Source: Rhodobium orientis (GTDB taxonomy: Bacteria > Pseudomonadota > Alphaproteobacteria > Rhizobiales > Rhodobiaceae). Taken from it: a stretch of DNA of 64,000 nt. The stretch is from contig NZ_NPEV01000008.1 of NCBI RefSeq assembly GCF_003258835.1, positions 58,689 through 122,688 of the forward strand. The letters run 5' to 3'. Below, piece by piece: positions 8,179-17,571 of this stretch. Both the position numbers and the translations under genes were made by a program. How positions within the stretch are numbered: the first letter of the stretch is position 1; every line of letters starts with the position of its first letter. The notes under the pieces are model-generated. The model had not been told where the DNA came from. It made no database searches and worked only from the letters and a program-made list of their open reading frames with translations.

Positions 8179-10005
8179 CTATTCGACCGTCACGGACTTC
8201 GCCAGATTGCGCGGCTGGTCGACGTCGGTGCCCATGAAGACGGCGACGTGGTAGGCGAGAAGCTGGACCGGCAGGGCATAGACGATCGGCGTGATGGTCG
8301 CCGGCATGTCCGGCAGCACCAGCGTTTCCAGCGCATCGATGGAGGCGGCCTCGGCGCCCTTGGGATCGGTCATCAGCACGATGCGCCCGCCGCGGGCGGC
8401 GACCTCCTGCATGTTGGAGACCGTCTTGTCGAAGATCCGGTCGTAGGGCGCAATCACCACCACCGGCAGGGTCTCGTCGATCAGCGCAATGGGCCCGTGC
8501 TTGAGCTCGCCGGCGGCATAGCCCTCGGCGTGGATGTAGGAGATCTCCTTCAGCTTCAGCGCACCCTCCATGGCCAGCGGATAGGAGGTGCCGCGGCCGA
8601 GATAGAGGACGTCGGAGGCGTGGGAGAAGGTCTTTGCCAGCCGCTCGATCTGCGGCTCCAGGCGCAGCGCCTGCGCGGCAAAGCGCGGGATCTCGACCAG
8701 CGCCTCGACGAGCTTCCTCTCGTCCTCCTCGCTGAGATGTCCGCGCGCGCGTCCCGCGGCGATGGCCAGCGCCGTCAGCACGGCAAGCTGGCAGGTGAAG
8801 GCCTTGGTCGAGGCGACGCCGATCTCCGGTCCGGCAAGCGTCGGAAAGATGACGTCGGATTCCCGGGCGATGGTCGATTCCTCGACATTGACGATCGCCG
8901 CGATGTGCTGGCCCTCCTGCTTGCAGTAGCGCAGGCTCGCCAGCGTGTCGGCCGTCTCGCCGGACTGGGAGACGAACAGCGACAGCCCGTTCGGCTCCAG
9001 CGGCATCTCGCGGTAGCGGAATTCCGAGGCGATATCGATATCGACCGGCAGGCGGGCGAAGCGCTCGAACCAGTATTTGGCGACGAGGCCGGCATAGAAG
9101 GCCGTGCCGCAGGCGGAAATGGCGATCCGGTTGAGGGTGCGGAAGTCGAACGGCAGGTCGTCCGGCAGGCGCGTCTTCATGGCGTTGAGGTCGAGATAGC
9201 GGGCAAGCGTGTGGCTGACGACCTCCGGCTGCTCGTGAATCTCCTTGGCCATGAAGTGGCGGAAGTTGCCCTTGTCGACGAGCAGCGCCGATGTCTGCGA
9301 CTGGCGCACCGGGCGCTGCACTTCGGCGCCGCTTTCCTCATAGATATGGACGCCCGAGCGGCGAACGACCGCCCAGTCGCCGTCCTCAAGATAGGCGATC
9401 CGGTCGGTGAACGGCGCGAGCGCGATGGCGTCGGAGCCCACATACATGGTGCCGTCGCCATAGCCGATGGCGAGCGGGCTGCCGCGGCGTGCGCCGATCA
9501 TCAGATCGTCGTGGCCGTCGAACAGGAAGGCGAGCGCAAAGGCGCCTTCCAGCCGCGGCAGGACCTTGCCGACGGCCTCTTCCGGGCTCGCGCCGCCGGC
9601 CATCTCGTGGGCGACGAGGTGGGCGACCACTTCGGTGTCGGTGTCCGTCTCGATGGCGATGCCGGCCTCGGTGAGTTCGGCGCGCAGGGCCCGGAAATTC
9701 TCGATGATGCCGTTGTGGACGACGGCAACGCGGGCGTTCATGTGCGGATGGGCATTGATCTCGGTCGGCGCACCGTGGGTCGCCCAGCGGGTGTGGCCGA
9801 TGCCGCTGACGCCGGCGAGGTGCTCGCTGCCAAGGCGCTGTTCCAGATTGGTCAGCTTGCCCTCGGCCCGGCAGCGGGTCAGCACGCCGCCTTCAAGCGT
9901 GGCGACGCCTGCAGAATCGTAGCCGCGATATTCCAGCCGCTTCAGCGCGTCGACCAGTTGCATGGCGACGCTGTCGTTGCCAAGGATGCCGATGATTCCA
10001 CACAT
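8179..10005 (-). CDS. glmS: glutamine-fructose-6-phosphate aminotransferase (isomerizing)
   Basis: Makes glucosamine-6-phosphate from fructose-6-phosphate and glutamine, the first step to UDP-GlcNAc for peptidoglycan and lipid A. The start is fixed at 10005 because the nucleophilic cysteine must be residue 2 (MCGIIGILGND), and a GAGGGGAG Shine-Dalgarno precedes it; upstream in-frame TTG codons are ignored. 608 residues: an N-terminal class-II glutamine amidotransferase domain (GHTRWATHG, NGIIENF) and two SIS sugar-isomerase domains (SACGTAFYAGLVAKYW; LGRGTSYPLAMEGALKLKE), ending in the conserved PRNLAKSVTVE. No glmS ribozyme is recognisable in the short leader. Confidence 0.98.
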   Translation of the reverse strand: MCGIIGILGNDSVAMQLVDALKRLEYRGYDSAGVATLEGGVLTRCRAEGKLTNLEQRLGSEHLAGVSGIGHTRWATHGAPTEINAHPHMNARVAVVHNGIIENFRALRAELTEAGIAIETDTDTEVVAHLVAHEMAGGASPEEAVGKVLPRLEGAFALAFLFDGHDDLMIGARRGSPLAIGYGDGTMYVGSDAIALAPFTDRIAYLEDGDWAVVRRSGVHIYEESGAEVQRPVRQSQTSALLVDKGNFRHFMAKEIHEQPEVVSHTLARYLDLNAMKTRLPDDLPFDFRTLNRIAISACGTAFYAGLVAKYWFERFARLPVDIDIASEFRYREMPLEPNGLSLFVSQSGETADTLASLRYCKQEGQHIAAIVNVEESTIARESDVIFPTLAGPEIGVASTKAFTCQLAVLTALAIAAGRARGHLSEEDERKLVEALVEIPRFAAQALRLEPQIERLAKTFSHASDVLYLGRGTSYPLAMEGALKLKEISYIHAEGYAAGELKHGPIALIDETLPVVVIAPYDRIFDKTVSNMQEVAARGGRIVLMTDPKGAEAASIDALETLVLPDMPATITPIVYALPVQLLAYHVAVFMGTDVDQPRNLAKSVTVE

Positions 10006-10171
10006 AGAAATACTCCCCTCGTCGCCCGCCATCGCCGGTCTCAGCCGTTTTAGCGAAGCCAAACGACGTTCGTACAATCAACAAAGGTATCGTTCTGTGA
10101 CCGTCCCCCGGCCGCGGATGCCGATGTATACTGGCCGAAGAAGGTTGCAATAGGGTTTCGCGGCGGAACCG

Positions 10172-11527
10172 CTACTTGCGGGCGGCCTTTTCGGCGGCAA
10201 GGCGCTCGCGCAGTTCTGCGCCCCTCCCCGGCTTCGTCACCTGGCGACCGCGGCCGATGGCGAGCGCATCCTTTTCCACGTCCTCGGTGATGACGCTGCC
10301 GGAGCCGACATAGGCGCCATCGCCGATCGTGACCGGTGCGACCAGCGAGGAATTGGAGCCGATGAAGGCCCCTGCGCCGATCTCGGTGCGGTACTTGTTG
10401 AAGCCGTCATAGTTGCAGGTGATGGTGCCGGCGCCGATATTGGCCGCCGCGCCGATATGGGCATCGCCGATATAGGTCAGGTGATTGACCTTGGCGCCCT
10501 CGTCGACGACTGCCTTCTTGATCTCCACGAAATTGCCAACCCGGGCCTTTGCGCCGATCTCCGCCCCCGGCCGAAGCCGGGCATAGGGGCCTATTTGCGC
10601 GTTTTCCGCGACACTCGCCCCTTCCAGGTGGGAAAAGGCGCGGATCAAAGCGCCGGAGGCCACGGAGACGCCGGGACCGAAGACGACATTGGGTTCGACG
10701 ACGACGTCCGGCGACAGCGCCGTGTCATGGGAAAAGAAGACAGTCTCGGGCGCCACCAGCGTTACGCCGGCGGCCATCGCGGCCACGCGACGCCGCGCCT
10801 GGAATACGGCCTCGCAGTCGGCGAGCTGGGCGCGATCGTTGATGCCCATGACCTCGTCGGCGTCGGCTTTGGCCGCCAGGATCGAGAGGTCCCGCCCCCG
10901 CGCGATCTCCACGGCGTCGGTGAGGTAATATTCGTGCTTGGCGTTGTCGCAGCCGATTTCGTCGAGAAGCGCGGGAAGATGGGTGCCGCGAAAACCCATG
11001 ATGCCGGAATTGCAGAGCCGGATGCCGCGCTCGGCCGGATCGGCGTCGCGGTCCTCGCGGATGGCGACGAGGGCGCCGTCCTCCACGATCAGCCGGCCAT
11101 AGCCTGCCGGATCGTCCGGCTCGAAGCCGAGCACCACCAGGTCGGCGCCGGCGGCGAGCTTGTCGCGGACGCTTTTCAGCGTTGCCGGCGCGACCAGGGG
11201 TGTGTCGCCATAGAGCACGATGACGTCGTCGGCCGGCGCCTGGAGCGCGGCGCGGGCCGCGAGCACCGCATGGGCCGTTCCCTTGCGCTCGTCCTGGACG
11301 AAGACGCCGCACTCCGGCCAGTCGCTACGCGCCGCCTCGGCGACGTTGCGCATGTCCGGCCCGACGACGACGGCAAGGCGATCCGCACCGGCCGCCTTCA
11401 CCGTGTCGATGACGTGGCCCAGAAGGCCTCGGCCGCCGACCTCGTGCAGCACCTTTGCCCGCGACGACTTCATCCGCGTGCCTTCGCCGGCGGCGAGCAC
11501 CACGGCCAGAAAGCTCCGATCCGACAT
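10172..11527 (-). CDS. glmU: bifunctional UDP-GlcNAc pyrophosphorylase / GlcN-1-P acetyltransferase
   Basis: Completes UDP-GlcNAc synthesis after GlmS. Start at the ATG at 11527 with an AGGAGGGAT Shine-Dalgarno (451 residues). The N-terminal uridylyltransferase half has [20 protein letters not shown] and the LYGDTPLV metal site; the C-terminal half is a left-handed beta-helix of hexapeptide repeats ([40 protein letters not shown]) with the acetyltransferase [20 protein letters not shown]. It lies 166 nt upstream of glmS on the same strand. Confidence 0.98.
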   Translation of the reverse strand: MSDRSFLAVVLAAGEGTRMKSSRAKVLHEVGGRGLLGHVIDTVKAAGADRLAVVVGPDMRNVAEAARSDWPECGVFVQDERKGTAHAVLAARAALQAPADDVIVLYGDTPLVAPATLKSVRDKLAAGADLVVLGFEPDDPAGYGRLIVEDGALVAIREDRDADPAERGIRLCNSGIMGFRGTHLPALLDEIGCDNAKHEYYLTDAVEIARGRDLSILAAKADADEVMGINDRAQLADCEAVFQARRRVAAMAAGVTLVAPETVFFSHDTALSPDVVVEPNVVFGPGVSVASGALIRAFSHLEGASVAENAQIGPYARLRPGAEIGAKARVGNFVEIKKAVVDEGAKVNHLTYIGDAHIGAAANIGAGTITCNYDGFNKYRTEIGAGAFIGSNSSLVAPVTIGDGAYVGSGSVITEDVEKDALAIGRGRQVTKPGRGAELRERLAAEKAARK

Positions 11528-11777
11528 CCGATCCCTCCTTCGCGCCGGCATCCCCCTTGCGCCGGTTCTTTGCGCTGCAGCAAGTGGCCAAAATCGGCCG
11601 CATCCGTCAAGCCGTCATCCACAGCCGAAATGCGGCCGCAGTTGGGTGTTGCCGCGACTCACTTTACAAATCGAATCGGGTTGGTCCGAAAGCGGCGGTC
11701 CGCAACGGTACGTTGGTAACGGCGATCCGTTGGTCGCGGAATCGGACGACAGGGGCGCTGGCAGCAGCGACGAGGGC

Positions 11778-13001
11778 GTGAAAACCGATACCGGCTCACT
11801 CTATGGGGGCTTCTCCGATCAGGAGGATGGTCCTGACGGCTTCACCCTTGCGGGCTGGGGCTTCACGGCCGTGCTTGCCTTCGTGTTCGCCTATGCCGCC
11901 TGGCAGTTCGGCGCGCTCAACGGCACCAGCCTTGCCGAGCTGCCGCCGGCCGGCGACGTGGTCATCACCGGCAGCACCAGGTCGACGCAGCCACTCGGCA
12001 CCTTTTCCGACAACGCTAATGCCGATGCCCCGATCACCGAAGTGACGACCGTCGAGGCCGATGTGCTGCGTCGGGAGATCGCCGAATTGCGCCGCACCGT
12101 CATCATGGTCCGGGACATCAACGACCGGCTGCAGGGCCGGGTCGACCGGCTCGAGGCCGAGCTTCGCAAGACGGCCGGCCTGAGGCAGCCGCAAACGTCC
12201 CGCGAGATGGCGGCAACGCCTTCGGACGCGGCGGTACCGAAGGCCGAAAAGTCCGGGCTCGACATCGCTGTCCGGCCGTTCGATCCGGTAAAGGAATTGC
12301 CGAAGGTCGCCGCCGCGCCGGCGGAAAAACCGGCAGAGAGCGCCAAGGCGCCGCCGGCACAACAGGCCGCGGCGGCAGTCTCGCCGCCTGCGGCCAAACC
12401 GGCCGAGACCAAGCCCGTGCGCGTCATCATGCCCGGACCGACGGCGGCAGCGGCGCCGCCGCCACAGCGGGTTGCCGCCGCGCCGACGACGGCGCCCGAG
12501 GTCAACGGTCCGGAAAAGGTCGTGGAGATCGACCGACCCGCGGTAGAGGTGGCGCGCGCGCCGGCCGAGGTCGACGACCCCGTGACCACGGGATCGATCC
12601 GTGCCCCGGAGCGCGACAAGCTGGTGCCGCGGGCAAAGCCCCGCCTGCAACCGGTCTCGCTGCCGCCCGATCCGGCGCCGGAACCGAGCTCCGAAGCCGC
12701 CGACAAGCCGGAAACCTCGCAACTCAGCCAGTCGCGGTTCGGCATCGATCTCGGTGGCTACAAGTCACTCACCGAGCTTCGGATGGGCTGGTCGTCGTTT
12801 TCCCAGAACAATCCAGCCCTTGCCGGCGATCTGGAGCCGCTCGCCAGCATGAGCGAGCGCGACGGCACGCTGGAAGCGCGGCTGGTCGTCGGACCCTTCG
12901 TCAACGCCAACGACGCGGTCCGGGCCTGTGCCAAGCTGATGTCGAGCGGCAATCTCTGCCAGCCGACCCTGTTCTCCGGCCAGGCGCTGCGCCTGCCCTG
13001 A
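11778..13001 (+). CDS. single-span coiled-coil protein with SPOR-like C-terminus
   Basis: I do not recognise a named family for the whole protein. From the GTG at 11778 it has 407 residues. The order is a short cytoplasmic N-terminus, one transmembrane helix (GWGFTAVLAFVFAYAAWQFG), a heptad-rich segment (LRREIAELRRTVIMVRDIN then LQGRVDRLEAELRK), a long Ala/Pro/Lys/Glu-rich linker of about 200 residues, and a C-terminal 80-residue globular part ending in a SPOR-like pattern (LEARLVVGPFVNANDAVRAC, then LMSSGNLCQPTLFSG). SPOR domains bind denuded septal glycan, so an envelope or division role is plausible. The frame is open upstream and the start is uncertain; GTG at 11646 is an alternative. Divergent from glmU, convergent with lpxB. 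Confidence 0.75.
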   Translation: MKTDTGSLYGGFSDQEDGPDGFTLAGWGFTAVLAFVFAYAAWQFGALNGTSLAELPPAGDVVITGSTRSTQPLGTFSDNANADAPITEVTTVEADVLRREIAELRRTVIMVRDINDRLQGRVDRLEAELRKTAGLRQPQTSREMAATPSDAAVPKAEKSGLDIAVRPFDPVKELPKVAAAPAEKPAESAKAPPAQQAAAAVSPPAAKPAETKPVRVIMPGPTAAAAPPPQRVAAAPTTAPEVNGPEKVVEIDRPAVEVARAPAEVDDPVTTGSIRAPERDKLVPRAKPRLQPVSLPPDPAPEPSSEAADKPETSQLSQSRFGIDLGGYKSLTELRMGWSSFSQNNPALAGDLEPLASMSERDGTLEARLVVGPFVNANDAVRACAKLMSSGNLCQPTLFSGQALRLP

Positions 13002-13004
13002 GCC

Positions 13005-14201
13005 TCAGCTCGTTTCGCAAGAGCCTGCGACATCGAGGACGATGCGCGCGGCCTTGGCGCTTGGCGCCTCGCCGCCCTCAAGCGTCATCTCGCCCTGAAG
13101 CCGCAGGAAGGCCGCGACCTGACGCGCCCGCTCCGGCGTCTCCGACAATAGCGGCAGCACCGCCGCGGCCAGCCGTTCGGGCGTTCCCTCAAGGTCGAGG
13201 AACTCCGGCACGGCATTTTCCTTCAGGATGAGGTTCGGCAGCACCATGGTGTCGACCTGGACGATCCCGGGGAACAGCCGGCGCAGGCGATTGATCTGGC
13301 GGTAGACGGCATCGAGCCGGTAGGCGATGACGGTGGGAACGCCCGCAAGCGCCAGTTCCAGCGACACCGTTCCGGACGTTGCCAGCGCCGCATGGGCGCG
13401 CCGGAAAGCGGCGAATTTCTCTGCCTCTCCGGAGACGATCTCCGGTTTGACGGACCAGTCGGCGAGCCGGGCCTCGATCTCGCCGCGAAGATGCGGCACG
13501 GCGGGCAGCAGCACTTGCGGCGCACGCGCCGCGCCGGCGGCGATCCGGGAGAGCGTCTCGCCGAAAACGGGCATCATGCGCTCGATCTCGCCGCGGCGGC
13601 TTCCCGGCAGGACGAGCAGCACCGGCCGCCCGGCATCCTCAAGGCGCGCGCGCTCGCCTGTCTCCTGCCACAGGTCGTTCCGCTCGATCAGCGGGTGGCC
13701 GACATAATCGCAGTCCGGCCCGCCCAGCCGCCGGTGGGCCTCCGGCTCGAAGGGCAGGATGGCGAGCACCCTGTCCACATAGGCGCGCATGGCCTTCGCC
13801 CGCCCCGGCCGCCAGGCCCAGACGCTCGGCGAGACGTAGTCGACGACGGGAATGTCCGGCCGCGCGTTTCTGACCTTGCGGGCGACCCTGTGCGTGAAAT
13901 CGGGGCTGTCGATGAGGACGAGGACGTCCGGATCGGCGGCGAGCACCGCCTCCGCCGTCTCGCGGATCCGCCGCAGGATCAGCGGCAGCCGGCCGATGAC
14001 GGCGGTGATGCCCATGACGGCGATGTCGTCGAGCCCGAACAGGCTTTTGAAGCCGCGGGCGGCCATCCGCTCGCCGCCGGTGCCGGAAAACTGCAGCGCG
14101 TCCTTTCCGCAGCGGGCGATGAGCGCATCCATCAGGGCCGCGCCGAGCTGGTCGCCGGATTCCTCGCCGACAATGATCGCAATCCTGGTGGGGGCGGTCA
14201 C
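13005..14201 (-). CDS. lpxB: lipid-A-disaccharide synthase
   Basis: GT19 glycosyltransferase that joins UDP-2,3-diacylglucosamine and lipid X into the tetraacyl disaccharide at the inner-membrane face. 398 residues from a GTG start at 14201 that overlaps the lpxI stop codon (GTGA), implying translational coupling. Signature segments include GEESGDQLGAALMDAL, VLIDSPDFTHRVARKVR, YVSPSVWAWRPGRAK and LVLPGSRRGEIERM. It is the last gene of the envelope cluster and converges 3 nt from the SPOR-like gene. Confidence 0.97.
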   Translation of the reverse strand: MTAPTRIAIIVGEESGDQLGAALMDALIARCGKDALQFSGTGGERMAARGFKSLFGLDDIAVMGITAVIGRLPLILRRIRETAEAVLAADPDVLVLIDSPDFTHRVARKVRNARPDIPVVDYVSPSVWAWRPGRAKAMRAYVDRVLAILPFEPEAHRRLGGPDCDYVGHPLIERNDLWQETGERARLEDAGRPVLLVLPGSRRGEIERMMPVFGETLSRIAAGAARAPQVLLPAVPHLRGEIEARLADWSVKPEIVSGEAEKFAAFRRAHAALATSGTVSLELALAGVPTVIAYRLDAVYRQINRLRRLFPGIVQVDTMVLPNLILKENAVPEFLDLEGTPERLAAAVLPLLSETPERARQVAAFLRLQGEMTLEGGEAPSAKAARIVLDVAGSCETS

Positions 14202-15073
14202 GCGCCCGGCTCCGCGCTGTCGAGGCGGACGCCGGCAAGAAACAGCTTCGCCTTGTCGGCGGCGGCGATGGTCGCGCCCCGTTCGGCAATCAGCACGCCG
14301 CCGGCCTCCACCGCGATGCCGGCAAGGCGCGCGGCGGCGGCAAGCTCCACGGTGCGCGGCCCGACGGTCGGCAGATCCGTGCGCAGCTCCTGGCCCGGCT
14401 TGGTGCGCTTGACAAGGACGCCGCGCCGGCCCTTTGCCGGCAGGCGGCCGATCGTCTTCAGTTCGGCGACGCGCTCCAGCATGCGATCGGTGCCTTCGGC
14501 GGCTTCCACCGCCGCGACCCGGCCGCCGAGGACGACGACGCCCTGGCCGATATCGAAGGCGCCTAGGGTCGCGACCAGCCGGCTTCCGGCCTCGATATCG
14601 GCAAGGGCGGCGGCGTCCGGCCTGCCGCGCGTCAAAGGCCCCTGCGGCGCCAGCAATTGCGGCGCGACGTCCTGGGCTGCGACGATGGTCACCCCCTCAT
14701 CCTCGAAGATGCGGATCACCCGCTTCAGGACGGTGTCGTCGCCGCCGATGAGCGCGGCAACGATCTTCGGCAGCCGGGCGAGCGCCCCGAGATCCGGCGT
14801 CACGGCGCGGAAATCCGGACGCCTGGTGACGCTGCCGATCATCACTATCTGGCGACAGCCGGCCGATTTCAGGATGTCGAAGAAGCGGCCGATCTGGCCC
14901 CAGTCGAGCCAGTGGGGCGAGAACGGCTCCATTTCCGGGCCGGCCTCGCCGCGAATAGCGATGACGATGAAGGGACGGCCGCTCGCGGCAACCGCAGCGG
15001 CCACCTCGGCCGGCAGCGCGCCGCCGCCGGCGACAATCGCAAGGGGCCCGGCCACGCTCTTTGCCGCGCTCAT
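14198..15073 (-). CDS. lpxI: UDP-2,3-diacylglucosamine pyrophosphatase LpxI
   Basis: Hydrolyses UDP-2,3-diacyl-GlcN to lipid X plus UMP, using the LpxI fold that replaces LpxH in alphaproteobacteria. 291 residues starting MSAAKSVAGPLAIVAGGG; the DUF1009/LpxI pattern is clear: an N-terminal Rossmann-like part (AIVAGGGALPAEVAAAV), IVMIGSVTRRPDF, then the C-terminal domain with GRPDAAALADIEAGSRL and the final DLPTVGPRTVELAAAARLAG. It lies between lpxA (33 nt upstream) and lpxB (overlapping downstream), exactly where its reaction falls in the pathway. Confidence 0.94.
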   Translation of the reverse strand: MSAAKSVAGPLAIVAGGGALPAEVAAAVAASGRPFIVIAIRGEAGPEMEPFSPHWLDWGQIGRFFDILKSAGCRQIVMIGSVTRRPDFRAVTPDLGALARLPKIVAALIGGDDTVLKRVIRIFEDEGVTIVAAQDVAPQLLAPQGPLTRGRPDAAALADIEAGSRLVATLGAFDIGQGVVVLGGRVAAVEAAEGTDRMLERVAELKTIGRLPAKGRRGVLVKRTKPGQELRTDLPTVGPRTVELAAAARLAGIAVEAGGVLIAERGATIAAADKAKLFLAGVRLDSAEPGA

Positions 15074-15106
15074 GGCTGCGCCATCCCCGTCGGCGCGTCG
15101 GCCGCC

Positions 15107-15907
15107 CTAGGCCCCCTGGCTGGTGCGCGGCGTGCACAGCGCCCGGTCGGAGCCGGAGCGGATGAACTCGACGATGGTCTGGACAAGCGGTTCGTCCTCG
15201 AAGGTTCGCGCGACGTCCTCGACGCGCTCCAGGAGCGTTCCCTCGTCGGCAAAGAGCAGGCGGTAGGCCTTTCTCAGCGCGTGGATCTGCTCGCGGGAAA
15301 AGCCGCACCGCTTCAGGCCGACGATGTTGAGGCCGCCGAGATGGGCGCGGTTGCCGATCACCGAGCCGAAGGGAATGACGTCGTTTTCGACCCCGCTCAT
15401 GCCGCCGACGAAGGCGTGGGCGCCGACGCGGACCCATTGGTGGACGGCGCAAAGGCCGCCGAGAATGGCGTGGTCCTCGATGGTGACGTGGCCGGCGAGC
15501 GTGGCGTTGTTGACGAGAATGACGTCGTTGCCGATGCGGCAGTCATGGGCGACATGGGCGCCGACCATGATCAGGCAGCGCTCGCCGATCTCGGTGACGA
15601 GGCCGCCGCCTTCCGTGCCCGGATTCATGGTGACGTGCTCGCGCACGACCGTGTCGGCACCGATCACCAGCCGGCTCTCCTCGCCGCGATATTTGAGGTC
15701 CTGCGGCGGTAGGCCGATGCTGGAGAACGGAAACAGCTTGGCGCGCGGTCCGATTTCGGTACGTCCGTCGACGACGACGTGGCTTTCCAGCGTGACGCCC
15801 TCGGCAAGCACCACATCGGGGCCGATGACGCAATAGGGTCCGATGCGGACGTCGTCGGCAAGTGTTGCCGCCGCGTCGACGACCGCGGTCGGGTGGATAT
15901 GGGGCAT
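15107..15907 (-). CDS. lpxA: UDP-GlcNAc acyltransferase
   Basis: First committed acylation of lipid A synthesis, transferring a 3-hydroxyacyl chain from ACP to UDP-GlcNAc. 266 residues, standard length. A left-handed beta-helix is evident from hexapeptide repeats from residue 5 onward, and HVAHDCRIGNDVILVNNATL contains the catalytic histidine region; the C-terminal helical domain begins near GLNIVGLKRCGFSREQI. It starts 11 nt after fabZ and uses the 3-hydroxyacyl-ACP pool that FabZ competes for. Confidence 0.97.
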   Translation of the reverse strand: MPHIHPTAVVDAAATLADDVRIGPYCVIGPDVVLAEGVTLESHVVVDGRTEIGPRAKLFPFSSIGLPPQDLKYRGEESRLVIGADTVVREHVTMNPGTEGGGLVTEIGERCLIMVGAHVAHDCRIGNDVILVNNATLAGHVTIEDHAILGGLCAVHQWVRVGAHAFVGGMSGVENDVIPFGSVIGNRAHLGGLNIVGLKRCGFSREQIHALRKAYRLLFADEGTLLERVEDVARTFEDEPLVQTIVEFIRSGSDRALCTPRTSQGA

Positions 15908-15918
15908 TCGTTACCTTC

Positions 15919-16389
15919 TCACTCGTCGACGAGCATGGCGCTGATCTCGGCCTCGGCGACCTTGCCGCCGGCGACTATCGCCTCGACCCTGAATTTCCAG
16001 ATCGTACCGCGGCTCTTGATCTTGTTGACGTGGTACTCGACCGTGTCGCCCGGCACCACCGGCTTGCGGAACTTGGCCTTGTCGATGGTCATGAAATAGA
16101 CCAGCTTCGGGCGTGCCGAGCCCTGGCGGGCGTGGACGCAGATGGCACCTGCCGTCTGGGCCATGCCTTCGATCAGCAGGACGCCGGGCATCACCGGCTG
16201 ACCGGGAAAATGCCCAAGAAAATGTGGCTCGTTTATGGTGACGTTCTTCACGCCGATCGCGGAGTCGTCCTTGTTGATCTCAATGATCCGGTCGACCATC
16301 AAAAAAGGGTAGCGGTGCGGCAACAGCTCCATGATCTGGAGGATGTCGACCGCATCTAGCGTTGCCGGTTCTGCCTCAGACATATGCAT
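15919..16389 (-). CDS. fabZ: 3-hydroxyacyl-ACP dehydratase FabZ
   Basis: Hot-dog-fold dehydratase of fatty-acid elongation. 156 residues from the ATG at 16389; a second in-frame ATG at 16383 is equally possible because a GAAGGG Shine-Dalgarno sits 4 or 10 nt upstream respectively. Family motifs are [34 protein letters not shown] with the catalytic His and Glu, and MAQTAG. Located between lpxD and lpxA, the usual lipid A arrangement. Confidence 0.97.
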   Translation of the reverse strand: MHMSEAEPATLDAVDILQIMELLPHRYPFLMVDRIIEINKDDSAIGVKNVTINEPHFLGHFPGQPVMPGVLLIEGMAQTAGAICVHARQGSARPKLVYFMTIDKAKFRKPVVPGDTVEYHVNKIKSRGTIWKFRVEAIVAGGKVAEAEISAMLVDE

Positions 16390-16451
16390 TCATCCCTTCG
16401 AACGGCGCCCCCCGGCGCCTCGGGCGCGATCCGTCCTTTTCAGGGAGCGCC

Positions 16452-17507
16452 CTATTCCCTCTCTTTTTTGCCCGGCCGTCGCTCCTCGGCGAGTTCGCGC
16501 AGGGCCCGGGCCTCGCGCATGTATTCGCGGATCGGCTTGGCCGGCGTTCCGAACCAGCGTTCGCCTGCCGGCACGTCGTTGGCGACATTGCTGCCGCCGG
16601 CGATCTGTGCCCCCATGCCGATGCGCAGATGGCCGGCAAGGCCTGCCTTGCCCGCCAGAACCGCATAGTCCTCCAGCACGGTCGATCCGGAGATCCCCGC
16701 CATGGCGACGATGACGCAATGGCGGCCGATGACGACGTTATGGGCGATCTGGACCTGATTGTCGATTTTCGTTCCCTCGCCGACGATCGTGTCGCGGTTG
16801 GTGCCGCGGTCGATCGTCGAATTGGCGCCGATCTCGACATTGTCCTGGACGATGACGCGGCCGATCTGGGGAACCTTCTTGTGGCCGCCCGCACCCATCG
16901 CGAAGCCGAATCCGTCCTGGCCGATCTTGACGCCGGGATGGATGATGACGTCGTTGCCGATGAGCGCGAATTGCAGGACCGCATTGGCGCCGACCGAACA
17001 GCCGCGGCCGATGCGCACGCCCGCGCCGATCACCGCATTGGCGCAGATTACCGACCCAACGCCGACCTCCGCGCCCGCTCCGATGACGGCGCCCGGTTCG
17101 ACGGTGACGTCGTCCTCCAGACGGGCGCTCTCGTGCACCACGGCGCGGTCCGAAATGCCGCGCGTGTCATCAAAAAAGCCTTCCGGCCGCATCGCCCGCG
17201 GGTAGAAGCGCCTGGTGACCTCGGCGAACGCCACATAGGGGCGGTCGACGACGACGGCGACGACATTCGTCGGCACCCGGTCGGCGAATTTCGGCGAACA
17301 CAGGCATGCGGACGCCTTCGTCTCGCCGAGCTGGTCGATGTAGCGGGTGTTTTCGATGAAGGCGAGATCGCCGGGGCCCGCGAGATCGAGCGGCGCAATG
17401 CCGGTGATCATGATCTCGCCGCCGCGCGCGATGCGCCCGCCGACCCAGGCCGCAATGTCGCGAAGCGCAACGGGCTCGGGGGGGGTGAGAAACGCAGGTT
17501 CGTTCAT
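16452..17507 (-). CDS. lpxD: UDP-3-O-acylglucosamine N-acyltransferase
   Basis: Adds the N-linked 3-hydroxyacyl chain in lipid A synthesis. The start is set at the ATG at 17507 (351 residues, MNEPAFLTPPEPV); the frame is open 100 codons further upstream, but that is antisense to nothing conserved and overlaps the bamA 3' end. An N-terminal uridine-binding domain is followed by a long left-handed beta-helix (IGAGAEVGVGSVICANAVIG, then the catalytic region HNVVIGRHCVIVAMAGISGS) and a short C-terminal helix. Follows bamA by 64 nt, including a GC-rich inverted repeat. Confidence 0.96.
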   Translation of the reverse strand: MNEPAFLTPPEPVALRDIAAWVGGRIARGGEIMITGIAPLDLAGPGDLAFIENTRYIDQLGETKASACLCSPKFADRVPTNVVAVVVDRPYVAFAEVTRRFYPRAMRPEGFFDDTRGISDRAVVHESARLEDDVTVEPGAVIGAGAEVGVGSVICANAVIGAGVRIGRGCSVGANAVLQFALIGNDVIIHPGVKIGQDGFGFAMGAGGHKKVPQIGRVIVQDNVEIGANSTIDRGTNRDTIVGEGTKIDNQVQIAHNVVIGRHCVIVAMAGISGSTVLEDYAVLAGKAGLAGHLRIGMGAQIAGGSNVANDVPAGERWFGTPAKPIREYMREARALRELAEERRPGKKERE

Positions 17508-17532
17508 GGAGTGCGCCGCGAAGGCCGCCTTG

Positions 17533-17565
17533 CCGGCGCCGGCAGCGAGATGCCGCCGGCGCCGG
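17533..17565. repeat. GC-rich inverted repeat between bamA and lpxD
   Basis: Perfect 11-bp arms CCGGCGCCGGC (17533-17543) and GCCGGCGCCGG (17555-17565) around an 11-nt loop. It sits directly after the bamA stop codon in the transcribed direction and before lpxD. No T-tract follows, so it may stabilise the bamA 3' end or attenuate read-through rather than act as a standard terminator. Confidence 0.55.
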
Positions 17566-17571
17566 GAGCGA

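Noticed and set aside
10006..10171. Possible glmS ribozyme or riboswitch upstream of glmS
   Set aside because: The glmS start is preceded by a plain Shine-Dalgarno and no recognisable catalytic core; glmS ribozymes are a Gram-positive feature.
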